64,000 bases of DNA from Thuidium tamariscinum. Lineage: Eukaryota > Streptophyta > Bryopsida > Hypnales > Thuidiaceae. The position numbers were made by a program, and so were the translations under genes. Numbering within the stretch: position 1 is the stretch's first letter; each line of letters opens with the position of its first letter. The DNA lies in the NCBI GenBank assembly GCA_947034885.2, contig OX344755.2, positions 22,389,052 through 22,453,051 of the forward strand, read 5' to 3'. The notes under the pieces are model-generated. The model was given only the letters and a program-made list of their open reading frames with translations. It was not told where the DNA came from and ran no database searches. Of the stretch, positions 35,151 to 48,000 are shown one piece after another.

Positions 35151-36168
35151 CATTTGAATTTGAGCCTATGCAAAATCGAAGCTACCCGGACACTCCAGGA
35201 CCTGCTACCGCAACTATTTTAATGTTAGTACTGTAGTACAGATTTTCATATTGAACACAAAGATGGGTAATGCCTTCCTGCTTATGGTCTCCCTCATTCT
35301 ATACTATGTTGAAAATGCAATCCTTAGACTGTCCACGATAGGGAGGTTGCAATCAAGCTCAGTGCAGGGATTGAAGGGAATGCCTTCATGGACTGTCGCA
35401 TGGTTTTTGAAACAACAACTACTGAGTGACTTCTATAAGACTGAAACAAGTCTTTCTTAAGTCATTTTGTAGTTGTAGAGGTAGTGAAATGACTTGTCAC
35501 CATGAAGCTGTAATGACTTCGAGCAATTGTCTACTAGATTGGAAGTAGCTGGCTACTAGTCTATGCCACTTGTTGGCTACTGCCTACTTGTGTAACTAGT
35601 TGCCTAGTGACCCAAATTGACGTCCCAATGCTTTAGCCGTATGTTTAAGCATTTCAGTCATAATTAAGTGTCCAACTTGCCAAGCCGCAGCTTCAACGGA
35701 TTGTACTCAAATTCATATCACATGAGATCACCGCTAGTGCACCTTAGTCTAGTCCAATAATCGGGATGATGGACCCCAGTAATGACACAATCCCGAAATT
35801 AATGATGACCCGCCGTCACTCCACAACCCATGCCTAGCTTCAGCCGCCCAGTTAACCTTCAACCGCCGTTCCATTTTCTCAGATGTGCACGTCGTGAGTA
35901 GCGCGTTGAACTGAGACCTTGCAGTTTCCATTCGCATTGCATCGCTACGCAAGCTTGGGCGCACAGAGGTGGACCCCGATCGTGACCTACAATGCGACAA
36001 GCCGGAGTCTTTTGCACATCAACTTCAGGAGAGAGCGTGAAGCCAACACTGAGGCATCGCGAGAGAGGAGGAAGACATCGCTAGAGAGGAGCCTGACATT
36101 GTAGAAGAAGACTGAGCCATCGGAAGAGAGGAGGAAGACATCGGAGGAGAGAAGACTTACAACGCACG
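35151..36168 (+). other. upstream region of the tnpA-like gene
   Basis: No gene is supported. AGTCATT/AATGACT words lie near 35,440-35,520. In 36,030-36,160 there are GAGAGGAGGAAGACATCG repeats that look like a purine-rich 5' UTR. Confidence 0.4.
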
Positions 36169-38940
36169 ATGGAATCGAAAGAAGACAGTCCCCCGCCCGA
36201 GAAGACACGCTATGAACTCTGGCGTGACGAAAACGTAGCAAGGTTGCAGAAGATTGCCGGTCCAGCCGTGGCGGCACGAGTGGAGCTGTAAGTTTCTCAC
36301 AATGTTGCGTCTTGCGCCGTCATAATTGCAGGGAAGAGTCGCCGCGCACTTCTACGAAGGCGCGATTCTTGAGCGGACCCTCACTGACAGCGCAGTCCAT
36401 GGGTTTCATGTCGTTCTGCATGGGTTTCACGTGGCCCCGACGTTGTGCACACTTTCAAGGTGTCGAGGGCCCCCGTAGAAGGTCTTCAAGTGTTATATTT
36501 GACCGTTGTTGTGTTTATTTGCAATTGCACGTTTTTCCAAGCGCAGGGGCGACGCATTCCTAGGGTTTCAGTCCCAAACGCAGTGTCTGCGGCTGTCATT
36601 CCCCCTGAAGTGGAAACGATGTCGTTCATGAGAAAGTTGTAAGTCACATTATGTGTCTCGTAACTTACACGCAACTCCGGGTAAGTCACCTGGAAGTCTT
36701 ATATGAGTTACTAGGTAGTCACACTGTCGAAGCATTCCTGAGAAGGGGAATGACCAACGTGGCGGCCACGTAGGAGTCGTCGTGCTCGTTGGGTGGCTTG
36801 GGAAGTCTGTTGTCCTCAGTTTTTACTAACTCTTGCCTAACTCTACCTTCCTCTCCGTTGTATTTGCGCGCTATTGTGATTTTCTGGAGTTGTTGCATTG
36901 TAATTTTTGGTGTATGAGTGCACTCAAGTGTAGCATCCTGAAGTCCACTTGTTCGTGGCGGCGTAGGGAGAAAGAGTACGCCAAAGCCAAGCTCGCTAGG
37001 GTTTCTTCCGCTGCTGCAAAGGAAGGCGACGCTATTGTGCAGAGGAGCGCACGGCGGGCAAGCCTTCGAGTGCGCAACGATAGGAAGGCAGAGGAGGGCA
37101 ACACAGTCGAGGGGCGCGAGATGAAATCAGCAAGAGACTCGTCGTCGGAGGCAACTAAGTCTGATGGCGATGCCATCGCGACAGGTATGATGCATCTTGC
37201 TATTGCTTGTACCCATGTTGAGCGGCAATTTGACAAGGAGGCTAAAGCCGCAAGTAAATCAAGATCCCTCACCAAATCTCTTGGGTCGGGATTAGAGTGT
37301 TAGGGTTTGATTTACCTTGACGGATTAGGGTTTAGGGTTCTTATTCGAATTCTTCATCCGTTATGCTACTAGGATAATTGCACGCCTCCATGTATGTGTT
37401 CAATTGGCATTGTAATCGGGAACACTTATGAGTGCTGAGTCCTGTTTTCTAGGATCGGAGGAAGAGCCGATTGACTCTTCTGAAGAAGAGTTGGAGCTTG
37501 AGGAGGAGGAACCTCTGGTTGATAGAAGGAGGAAGAAGAAGAGGATCAACACCATGCACGCTTCATCGGTGCAGGTGGCCCCTCCACCCCCACCTCCTCC
37601 TCCACCACCAGTTGAACCAAGCCAACCCACCCTTATCTGGGTGCCGGGACACTACATGCCAGTCCCCCAAGCAGCCCGAGGTGCTTGGCCCGCAGTTCCA
37701 AGCGTAGCACTAACAGAGCCGTGGCCTGGAGAAGATCAGGAGGATCGGAATGACCGGAGGAAGCGGAAAGCGGAATATGACCTGGCGAGTCGAGAACGAG
37801 CAACAGCGGGCGTGAAGCCAAACAGGGTGTATGTGTTACCAGGTGGGGAAGTTGATAGCACATGTGAAGGGAAGAACGCTTGGAATGAAGCTCTGCGAGA
37901 CTTGGTTCCTAAATGTTTGGACTTGAGTATTGTGTTGTGGTCAAAGCATGAGCCACAGACCCTGAAGAAACTCCGAGGTGCCTTAGATAATGAGTTCGAG
38001 TACTTGGGCAATCCCCTTAGCATGGTTGGATTTAGGGTGGCCGTCACCAAATTCATGAAGGCTGAACGCTGCCGCTTGAAAAATTGGTACTTGAGAGGTA
38101 TCGACACTCCTCCTCTGCATTGTGACAAGCCGGAGTGGGACCGGCTAAAGGAATACTGGAACACGGACAAACAGAAGGACAAGGCACGGAAGATGTCCGT
38201 GGCTCGTCAAAGCGTCCGGAATTTATCAACGGTGGGGAGGAGAGGGAAGCCTTCACGTCAGTCCTTCCTGGTAAGCGTCCAAAAACCTTGCTCCCCGTGA
38301 ACGCATAGTACTTGCCAAGTTTTAGATGTTTATAGCAATAAACGTGCCACACTGAAGTCGAGTCCTTGCGCCCTTCCAATTTATACTAAAACTTGGTGAT
38401 GGTGTGCTTACTAGGGAGGGGGGACAGAAACAAGCCAGGGGATGATGGACGAAGGGGAAGGGAGTTTATCAAGTGCACGGCAACAAATTAAGGGCAATGT
38501 AAGTTCCCATTCTATTTGTGAGGTCCCTTTCTGGTCATGGCTTGCTGTACACACGTATAGAGTATCATGAGGGGCAGCCTATGATGTGTGAACTCTTGGA
38601 ATGGCCAAGCAAGTAGGCTAGCAGTAGTAGGTAGATTTCAAATTGGAGCATGACCTACCAATATGTCATCCCGTGCCATTGATTAATTAGAAAGGGATGA
38701 TTCCTCAATGCGAGGCTGCCGGCAGTAGATTTGGTGAATGTATTGGCAATACCTCTCTGTAGCATTGTTTCTTAGTGGATAAAGCAGAAGGTTGTGGGTG
38801 CAATTTTCCGTAAGCAAAGTTCTGATCATACACAAGTGTATGGTGCTTGAAGATACACTCCTCGTTGTTTGGTGTTTAGTTGGAGCCATTGTACCAAAGT
38901 CTTCGTAGTGGTATCTGAGTCACTGTGCTCCGTCCATGTA

Positions 38941-39115
38941 GTCATTTAGGAGTCGCTCTGCAGTCTCCCCTTAGTCATACCTGAGTTGCTCTTCAGTCTC
39001 ACAATAGTCATACCTGAGTTGCTCTTCAGTCTCACAGTAGTCATACCTGAGTTGCTCTTCAGTCTCACATTAGTCATACCTGAGTTGCTCTGCAGTCTTG
39101 ACGTAGTCACGTAGG
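38941..39115 (+). repeat. 33-bp tandem repeat in a tnpA-like intron
   Basis: The word AGTCATACCTGAGTTGCTCT recurs at 38,973, 39,006, 39,039 and 39,072 (33-bp period), with diverged units on both sides. It lies in the intron 38,499-39,244 and is made of the AGTCAT/CAGTCT words of the element's subterminal motif set. Confidence 0.9.
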
Positions 39116-40299
39116 AGTTGCAGTGAAGTCACCTTGTAGTTGTTTTGCAGTCATTATGAAGTTAAAGTTCTGTCTGTGGAGTTGTAGCTAACTGGGGGTG
39201 ACCGTGCAGCCGACGGTCATTGTCCTTTACGTGCCTGTGAGCAGATTCTGGGTACAGGTGACTCAGCTCGATGGGAAGCCATGGAATTGTGGAAGAAGGA
39301 TGTGGACGTCAAAATCGGGCAATTCCTCGCAAATTCAACTGCGCAGACGGCGGCCTTAGCTGACTTGCGCTCAATGGTGTCCATCATCGTGGGCACTCCT
39401 CCAAACGCGAATGAAGGAAGTCCTTCCATGTTGCAGTCGGCGTTGGAGGACGTCGACTTCCATGCCAGGGCTACATGTGAAGCCGTTGGGGTGATGCCGA
39501 AGTCCAAGAAAAAAATGAAGTCCCCTAAAGCCGGAGTAGCCACCGTTGTTGATTCAGCAGAAGAGAGAAGAGGTCCTCCTGGTTTGTCACGGAAAGAAGT
39601 AGGCAATGAGATCACTACAGTGGCTGCAGACATCACACTCTTAGATTCCGAGCCTGAGCGTCTGCCACCTGTAGCCCAAGCACTGAACTCAAAATCCATG
39701 CCCAAAGAGTGGAAGGTGACTGAGCGTGTGGTTCATAGATCAGTTGCACAAGCGGTTGCGGTCTCACAAGACAAAGTAGATGCAAAGCTTGTAAGTGGCG
39801 TAGGCCCAGAGTCCGCTTGGGAGGTGGCAACCCCTTGTCTGTCCCCATTGAGAAAACCAACAACCGCGGCTGTGCCGCATAGCCAGGGAACGGGAGAAGT
39901 TGTGCATTTGGAGCACAATACAACTGAAGAAACCACACCAATGGAAGAGCATGAAGGAGGAGGAGACTGGCTGCCAGGCACGCCTGATAGCGGAGGTCCT
40001 GCTCCGCCAGCTTCACCGTTTCGCAACGATCGCAACATGGTGAACGAGGAGGACAATGAGGTTGCAGTGGTGGCAGCGGAGAAAGCCTCGACCACACCAC
40101 CTGTGGAGGAGCCAACTGAAGACCGCGCGGCAGTTGTGGAAGCAGACCCTCCAGCCCCCGCAGCCCCTTCACCATCACAGCCGAAGTTGAAGAAACCCCC
40201 GAAGTCGCCTGTGAAGGTATTTCCCCCGCCCGACGTTCGCCCACTAACGTCAAGTGAGGTGAGACCTTCCGGTACCCTGGACCAATGGCCTCAATTATT

Positions 40300-40967
40300 T
40301 GAATGTCCTCAAGTCAAATTAGTGATTTTCAATGTACATGGTACATTGTTAGATTGTAGTATGCTGTCAGAGGTGAATCCAAACCCTAAAATTAGAAGCA
40401 CCGTGAACACAACACTGAGGAGGGTCATCTTCCGTCCATGGTTGAAGACCTTCCTCTGCCGATGCTTTGAAAATTTCAGTGTGGAGTTTTGGGGAAGCGG
40501 TAGTAAGTCGCATATGAATGATGTCCTGCCCACCATCCTTCGTGATTTGCCATGTGAGAATGCAGCCCCCTTGTTTGCCTAGTCTGGTGACGTTCTTGAG
40601 GACGAGGATACTTTAGATGGCTGCACCCCTAAGTGGGGTAAACAACTAGAGGCAGTGTACTGTAGATGGTCCTATTTCAGCGGAGCCAATACAATGATCA
40701 TAGATAGTAAACCCGATAGAGTCAATTGCAATCTTGATGCTAACGTAATCATCAGCACCCCATTCTACGTGAAGTGGATGTGTTCATTGGCAGATGACAA
40801 GGAGTACTTGAAACGGTACCTATGGCCACTTTTGGAGGCTTGGAACTCATGCCTGGACATCACTGATTTCCGTTCCAAATTTCCCGAAATTATCAACGAA
40901 TCCATGTCACAAATGCTGCACAGACGCCGAAGTGGACATCCATATGAGTTTCTTGATATTCTTGAAG
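40300..40967 (+). other. FCP1/NIF-type HAD-phosphatase-like domain inside the tnpA-like gene
   Basis: The translation carries the order of elements known from FCP1-homology phosphatases: a beta strand with VIFNVHGTLLD where the family has DxDGT(L/V), then FRPWLKTFLCRCFENF, VEFWGSGSKSH (motif II region), then NTMIIDSKPDRVNCN and ANVIISTPFY (motif III region), and a final LADDKEYLKRYLWPLLEAW. Both catalytic Asp positions of motif I are replaced (Asn and His), so phosphatase activity is not expected. A TAG at 40,580 falls between motifs II and III, in LFA-stop-SGD. The frame on each side is the same and open. In many relatives I recall a Trp near this point, so TGG-to-TAG is possible. Confidence 0.7.
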
Positions 40968-42072
40968 GTGAGGGGACTAGCTGCCCCCGGGCTTGCATCC
41001 GTGAAAGCATCCCCTCACCTTCCCTTGGTCGTTTTATCTAATAGTCTGTCGATGTGTCTGCAGGGCAAAGGACAGAAGCGGGAGGCGAGGCCAAGGGTTG
41101 CATCGGGGGCGCCCAAGAAAGGTTCCGTTCCATCCACGAAATCGGTAAGTTGAACCGCTTAGCTTTTGTATATTTAGGGTTTTCGACTATCAAAATTTTC
41201 ATTTCCTTTTGGCCAAAGTATATTGCAGACTCCGTAGGTGAAGTCCTCATGAACGCAGTGACCTGATAGTCACGTTAAAGTTGTTCCATAGTCATTGTGA
41301 AGTCACATTCTAGAGATCGTAGTCATATCACATAGAAGTTATTTTTATTAATCCAGCCCTAACTGTCACGGACAATGCTAGTGACAATTGAAAAAGTAGA
41401 GGAGGTAGCCGTAATAGTCGTAGTGAGATAGCATTTTAGGGGCAGCGAGTGCAGTGGTAGCAGGTTGTGTGGAGACTGTGAGCTTGTTGTGTGGAGATTG
41501 TGAGCTTGTTGTGTGAGACTGTGAGCTTGTTTGTTTGGAGACTGTGTAGACTTGGAGTTTTTTTTGTTTTTTTGTCTACCATTGTAGTACAACAGACATG
41601 GCTTTTTGAAAGAAGTTCTAATGACATAGTTGTAAGGAAGTGGAAGAGTAGTCGCGAAAGCGACAAGCCTTTGAGAAGTGAGGAAGAAGTCACGTTCCAG
41701 TCATGTAAAAGTCACAAGGAAGTCACTACCCAGTAACAGTCTGGGTTCAGTCCCAAATTGCATTGGGCCACACCGCCCGCTTTCTAATCGGTGGCTTGTT
41801 TGCAGTATCGATGCAGAGATGAAGTATTTCTCTTCAGCCCACGCGCGCACAAGCAAAAAGTGGCGGTGGGTAAGATCAGTGGTTTGCCGGGGAAACACAA
41901 ATACCACGGCTCGGAGATTCCAGAGACCTGGTTTAAGGTGGACGTCCGTGAAGTTCTGCAGAAGGGGGTGGCGCTCATGTTTCCTAATCCTTACGATGAT
42001 GCAACACTACTGGATCATGTGAGCGGGACATGTACCTTATGGGACCAGAAGTACCTGAAGATCACGATGTGA

Positions 42073-43103
42073 GGTGGCAGTATTTTGTAGTGTGTTTGTT
42101 CACATTGCCTCCCCTAAAGACTTGGAGCACCGTGTGGACTCTTCCTTCAGGATTGTATTTTTGTAAATATAACCGCTTGTTGGAACTCATGGCCATTCCT
42201 ATCTCAGGGGCCACTTGTTCATTTTGCATATAGCGGATTCCAAAGGCAACATTTGATTTTTGAATGTTTTTAGTAGGTTGGCTCCTCCTGGCATTCTTCG
42301 TAGTCATTGTAGGAGTCTGTTGGGCAGTTCATATAATGACATTGTTGCTGCTCCCGCGAGGCTTTATGAATTTAGCACCCATTCTTCCCAATCTGAATGC
42401 TCCGTAGTTGTTGCATTTCCAAAGTCACGTCCCAGTCATGTGCATGTAGTCCTAAAGATATGGAAGTGTCGAGAGCGATTTCTGTATGACACTCTTCCCA
42501 TCTCAATTGCACCGCAAATATAACTAGGGAAAGACTGAGAAGAGCCCTCACAGAGAATACAGAATGTCATGTGTACAACTGCTGAATGACTTCCCTACAG
42601 CCTACGTGCTGCCTTACACCAATATCACAGAACTACATAATGACTGAGAAGTGACTAAATACATGTCCCTCCCTACGACTCCAAAATGACTTGCATACAA
42701 GTGCAGAATGACTCGTGAAATTGCCACGTGTCAACACCCAATGAAAGTGGTGCAACTAGAAAACAACTCCAGCACAACTCCGGATGTTGCTGACGTGTCC
42801 GTCCACGTCAGGTACCCCATGACTTCAACGTAACTGCAAAATGACAGTGAAATTGCCCACGTCATACTCCGCCCACAGAAATTTTGCTCAAAATGGGCAG
42901 CTGCCCAGTCTTTCTTAAAAAGTTTTCCAAAAATCCCATGTGCCACGTAGACCTTCCCATCGTGGTTTCATCCAAGTCGCCACTGGATGGTGATAATACA
43001 CTGCAAGTCACGGCAATGCGTGACTTGTCCACAATGACTTCCAGACCGGAAGTCGGGCTGCAGTCGTTTTTGTCCTAAATGACTTCCCTACAGTCGTTTA
43101 TCA
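42073..43103 (+). other. subterminal region of CACTA copy B (tnpA side)
   Basis: No gene is supported. From 42,530 to 43,100 the DNA is dense in AATGACTT, GTGACTA, CAGAATGACTCG and AAAATGACTTGC words in both orientations, as expected for a transposase-binding region. Confidence 0.65.
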
Positions 43104-43134
43104 CAATCACGTGTAGGCCCCTTTTTTTGTAGTG
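43104..43134 (-). repeat. CACTA copy B terminal inverted repeat (tnpA side)
   Basis: It ends CCCCTTTTTTTGTAGTG and is followed by TCT, matching the other end. Confidence 0.95.
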
Positions 43135-45096
43135 TCTCAACTATTAAAAACCACGTAAGCCTTGGAAGGAAATTAGGACCAAGATTCTCGGGTTCCATTA
43201 TTAAACCATTCCAACGTGCAACCTCAAATTATTAGTTTTCAATTGGAGAGAATTCCCAAAATCCACAAATTGGAGAATCCCCAAATTCCAAATTTCATAA
43301 TAAGAGGCCAACACCAGGGCGGACCAGCCACACCGCTGGGCGGACCAGTCACACAGCCGGGTACGGGGGGCCAGCCGGGTACGGGACCAGCCGGGTATCG
43401 GGGGAGTGGGTCGCTGGGGAGCCGGGGTCGCTGGGAGCCGGGGTCGCTGGGGAGTCGGGGGTCGTTGGGGAGAGCCGGGGTCGTTGGGGAGGACAGGGAG
43501 TACTCCAGGGACTCACAGTACGTTTGAAACTCCAAAAACTTGGATTTTAATCACACACTTGGTTGGCAGTTGACGCCACACCTTTGTCTTTTAAAACTAA
43601 AATCCAACATTTGGGAGTCACAAAATACTTTATCATCTTCTATACGTCCTAAACTCCATAGCCGCATCTCTCCACAAAAAACTTGCAAAAACATACTAAG
43701 CAAGAATGAGAGAGAAGAAGATGTAGTTAGGAAGATTAAGGAGACGAAAACCATCACGTGAAGCAATTTACAATAAACAATTGATTTCTTTTGGAATAAT
43801 ACTATAGAACTAGATTCTTATTCTTTGGGGTTGACCCTTGGGAATAAAAAACTAATTTATTTAGGAATAACACTATTGAAATTGTTCTCGGTCTTTTGGA
43901 ATGTTCTACATTCTTTGGCTATTAGATTCTTAGAAGGTTTGGATTTTGCTAGTTTTGTTTTATTAGGCCTAATAAGCCAAAAGGAAAACAACAAATTGAC
44001 AACCAATTTCTTTAAGAATTTTAAGGAAATTAAAATTAATTGGATTATAAAAGATTTGGTTGCAATTCTTTATTCAAATTAATCCTAATAAGCCAAATTA
44101 AAAAAGACAAATTGACAACCAATTTCTTAGGAATTTCAAAGAAATAAAAATTAATTAGATTATAAAAGATTTGGTTGCAATTCTTTATTTAAATTAATTG
44201 ACAACCAATTTCGTTAGGAATTACCAAGAAATTGAATTAGTTAGGTTTGGTGATGACATTTTAATCTAAGAAAGAAGATAAAAGAACAACTCATTACATC
44301 GAAATTAGGTAAAATTTAATTCTTAAAATTAGATAAATTCGTAATACTAACAGTTAGATAGGATTTTCATTGATCATTTGAACTATTTAGTAGATTCAAA
44401 ATATTGTGACATTTTCCAATTACCAATAAATTAGGAGTTGAAGAGAGAATGTGCAATTAATTCGAACCTACGTAACTCTCAGTGGCTTATTTTAATTAGG
44501 AGAAAATTTACCAACAATTGTGGAAAATTACTATGGATTAGATGGAGAACCAGGATGATTTCGATGGCGAGGTCGTAGGGGAATATTTACACATGATGAT
44601 GTTTGACGACGGGACCATGGAGATTTACGCAGAGGAGGTAAACCGCTCACATTTGATTTTCATTCTCATTATTTTACTGTTAAGTTTCTTTTTACCAAAC
44701 GCTTGGAATTAGATTTAGGCAAAACTATAGAATAGAATAGGGTCACTTGGTTGCATCTTAGAATATAATAGATAGAATTATAACCACGAAATTAGATTAG
44801 AAACATCCAAAAAACGTGACTAAAAGAATTCATTGCTTGGAAGGCTTTCTTTTTCACCCAATTAGAAAGAAAACTCAATTAGACACAAGACCCGTGTGAA
44901 AAACTCTTAGCTCGAGGGTGGAGTTAGGAGCGCTCACATGAGTGCGTGGTGCTAGTTGCTCCTATTTGGCGGAGAGAAGGGGTCATTACTTTTTCACGTC
45001 GAAGCTTTGACCGATTGTATTACGAAGACACGTTTCATACCCTCCGGTTCACAAAATTGAAGGTTTCCAAGGGCTTGTAAATTTGGATTCTCTATC
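43135..45096. other. non-coding DNA with GC island and AT-rich tandem repeat
   Basis: This is the right half of the CACTA target. At 43,307-43,500 a GC island repeats GGTCGCTGGGGAGCCGG-type units of 17-19 bp and CAGCCGGGTACGGG units; the motif differs from the CCGTCC islands. At 43,985-44,215 an AT-rich unit containing ATTGACAACCAATTTC repeats about three times (116 and about 90 bp apart). At 44,542-44,637 a 32-codon open exon (MENQDDFDGEVVGEYLHMMM) ends in a GTAAAC donor and could be an upstream exon of the next gene; support is weak. Confidence 0.5.
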
Positions 45097-48000
45097 ATGG
45101 CTACAAACAGCGGTGCAGGTACTGATGGGATGAATTCAGGAGGTGACCAGAAAAAGCGAAATAAAGTGAAGGGGACTACACATGGACTACACTATGAAAT
45201 TTTGGATGATCCGAACATCATAGCAGAGAGCGGTTGGGAAAATGAGACCGCAGATTATTGGACCTCCAAACTATGTAAGCAATACGTTAAAATGTACCAC
45301 ATCAACAAGTTGTGGCCTCGGGATGCACACGCACGCCAGACTGCGGATTTCAACTGTAAACCACACAGTTGCATTGACCCGCACTTTGTCCATCGAGCGA
45401 CAGAGGTGTGGGGGGCCATGTTTGGCCCTAAACCAATGTCTAAAGGGTACATCAACTACAGCTTGGCGTCCATGGTGTATGCAGAACTCAGACTGAAACG
45501 CAAGGTGGATTGGAGCACGTTCCCAACAACAAAGAAGAATCCTCTACTCCTGCAGCAAAATCAAAAGGATATTCCCGATTCGTGGCTGCAGACGACGCAG
45601 AGGGTACAACCAATCTTACAGAATCCAACAACGCCTACAACGGTGGCCTCAGCAAGCGCAAGTGCCAAACCGCAGTTGGATTCGAGGGAGACGACATCCA
45701 ACGTTATGAACGTTTCTGCGGTTCATGTGAATGACCAAAACAAATCTCCCAACCGGGAAGACCTCGTCAACAAAAATGGTGGCCCGTCTCCTCCAAAGAC
45801 GGACCCCACGGACGAAGAGGTTGCAGGGGCCAATGTCACAATTGGACATTATGTAGACAGCGGTGTTTTAGATAGTTTGGGATATGCAACTCCAAATCCA
45901 CAGTTGCCAACATCGGAGAGCCCATTGTGTACTCCAATCATTCAAGAGGACCTGTCAAGAACCAATGTGCAAGAACCCAATGCTGCTTCCACCAATGTAA
46001 CAGTGGATACATATGAGTTTATAAAAAAGTATCCACATTTGTCAAGTTTAGACTCGACTAGCTTCAAGAATCTTGTTGCAATGCCACAGATTCCGCATTT
46101 GGAAGGCTTGCTTGACCTTAGTATCAAGTGGAAGACAGTCGAAGAACGTTTGTTTCCATTTGAGCGACGGACTCAGCAGAACGAGCCGGAAAGCAGTACT
46201 CCACCGAAGAAAGTATATCAACCCACTGACTCTCCACATGCCGCTCTGGCATTGACAAGAACTGCCACGTGGATAGATGAATTGGCTCCAAGGGTTGGTG
46301 CGTTTGCCGATGAATTAGCATCCCTAGCTCCTACACTATTGAGCGGTGCGACGGCTTTCTTGCACTTCACCGATCAAATGTTACCAATTCTCACGTCCGC
46401 GATTCATTGTGAAGAAAGTCACGTTGAATTGAGGGAGGAGCTAAAAGAAAGTGCAAGAGAAATTATACGGTTGAAGGTTGCGCTCAACAGTGAACGAGAA
46501 GAACATAAACTCAAGGAAAGGATGCAAAGGATGGAGGAATCATTGAAATGTATTGAGCCAAGTCAAGGGACTCAAGGTAGCGATCAACTCTCTCTTCCAA
46601 TGGACAAGGGCAAAGCTCATGTCGAGCCAGACCAACAAACTTTGCCGATTGGCCGTAAAAGTTGGCTTGACTTGCAAAAAGAATTGGACCAGTCCAATGC
46701 CGAAAAAGCCCTTCTTCAATCCAAGTTGGATCAAATGATACGAGTGCAGGCCATGGATGAATATTTGCCTAGGAGCGGATCGGAGTCTCGTTGGTTGGGA
46801 TGGGTACAAAAACTTCAAGACCCACCCTTATTAGCAGCTCAAGAAATGAACAAGCTTCGTACGATTGCATTGAAGGGTAACGATGAATGCAATGTCGTCG
46901 AGAAACATTTGAAGAAGTTCGAGAGCGAGGTGGATCGCCATCCAATTGAGAGTGCTTCAATCACATGTTGGGGAAACACAGATGCTATGATGGAGCACTT
47001 GAACCACACAAAGAAAACAGAGGGTGGAAATATCAATTGGGCCTTGGAAGTAGAGGAAGGATGGGTCCCTTACCAAACGCTTTCAACACACATCAACAAC
47101 AAGGAGAAGCATGTTATGCATAATTTTGATGCAGGTCATAAAATGTTGGATGGTATTTGTACAATTTGCCAATACGATTTTGGACCTGAAGGAGCCATAA
47201 CCTTGGGCCATTGTGGCCACACTTTTCACGTGCGGTGCATCATTCAAGCATCAATGTTTAGCTCGGTTTGTGCCGAATGTCGTTCTCCTTTGAGTCCTAG
47301 GTTTTATGAATTGTTTGGACTCTTGGATGTTATGCCCCCCGACCAGGAATACAACAAGTGGACCCTTCCATTGGACCAAGGGCCATACGAATTTGTGAAT
47401 TATAAGCATTGGGGAAAACCTCTACAATGGAACCCAACAGAACGGAGGCATGCATTGTATGATGACGTCCGTGGTCCAGTGGATGCTTTCAATTGGATGA
47501 CCCAAACGAACGAGGTGGAAATACGTGCCCGTTCGATTGACGATGATGAGGGTCGTGAATTATTTTGTCGCAACATGGGGGGGCATTGGAGCGTGCAACG
47601 TAAAAAGTTCTTCCGGTTTCCAGAGAAGCACGTGGAGAAAACGGAAGATGGAGAATGGGTTGCCGTGGAGGATTCAGAAGAATTCAAGGAACAATATGCG
47701 TCATACGACCACGGTTTGATAGGTTGGGCCTTGTTGTTGTCAAAGCTGGAAGAAGCTGCCGAATATCATGCTTCCGTGGACATAGATACGGAATGGAACA
47801 CAAGCGAACCAATGGTGGAGGTGGTGGAGGCGTTTGACCGGCGGGTTGGAGAAATCATAAAGCAGTGGAGGACACTTCTATTCGAAGGATGTATGACCGA
47901 AAAGTCATTGAATGAATTCTCATTTGAAGTGGCCAACAAAGTGGTAGAGGAGGTCTTACTTCGATTGCAGTCTACTTTGTCAGCCTTGAAGTTGAGGTCT

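Larger units (their letters stand above)
36169..42072 (+). pseudogene. tnpA-like CACTA gene (Transposase_24 type) with embedded FCP1-like domain, one stop
   Basis: Exons supported by splice sites and phase are 36,169-36,287, 36,967-37,184, 37,453-38,270, 38,415-38,498, 39,245-40,967, about 41,064-41,144 and about 41,806-42,072. One or two more exons may lie in 36,332-36,640. Junction 37,184/37,453 (phase 1) and the two that follow (phase 0) keep the frame; the junction after 40,967 does not resolve cleanly. The 37,453 exon has an acidic start, a Lys/Arg patch, a poly-Pro run and a region typical of plant Ptta/En/Spm tnpA proteins (PNRVYVLPGG, KPEWDRLKEYWNTDKQKDKA, NLSTVGRRGKPSRQSF). The last exon has the usual tnpA C-terminal fold (FLFSPRAHKQKVAVGKISG, ending in WDQKYLKITM). 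tnpA proteins bind subterminal repeats and assist TNP2. TAG at 40,580-40,582 lies inside the embedded domain. Confidence 0.75.
22124..43134 (-). mobile_element. complete CACTA transposon, copy B (21,011 bp)
   Basis: Both ends carry CACTACAAAAAAAGGG. Terminal inverted repeats 22,124-22,154 and 43,104-43,134 match at 28 of 31 positions. The 3-bp sequence TCT flanks both ends (22,121-22,123 and 43,135-43,137), the target duplication expected for CACTA/EnSpm. Minus-strand genes: small basic protein (33,741-33,298) and TNP2 (32,022-23,499). Plus-strand gene: tnpA-like (36,169-42,072). The divergent arrangement differs from En/Spm, where both products come from one strand. Nested inserts are a TA-target element with a further 4-kb insert (25,685-30,239) and a palindrome (32,392-33,169). 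AATGACT/AGTCATT words are dense at both ends and also lie in introns and spacers. TNP2 and the tnpA-like gene each carry one in-frame stop, and a TNP2 splice donor is mutated, so it is probably non-autonomous now. Confidence 0.93.

Noticed and set aside
34353..35236. Repetitive protein of 37-residue units
   Set aside because: The frame is kept only where units are 111 bp and is lost at 110-bp units. Copy A has the motif but no such ORF.
36812..37316. Separate small gene at 36,833-37,303
   Set aside because: Splice sites at 36,967 and 37,184 and phase agreement with 37,453 make it an internal exon of the tnpA-like gene.
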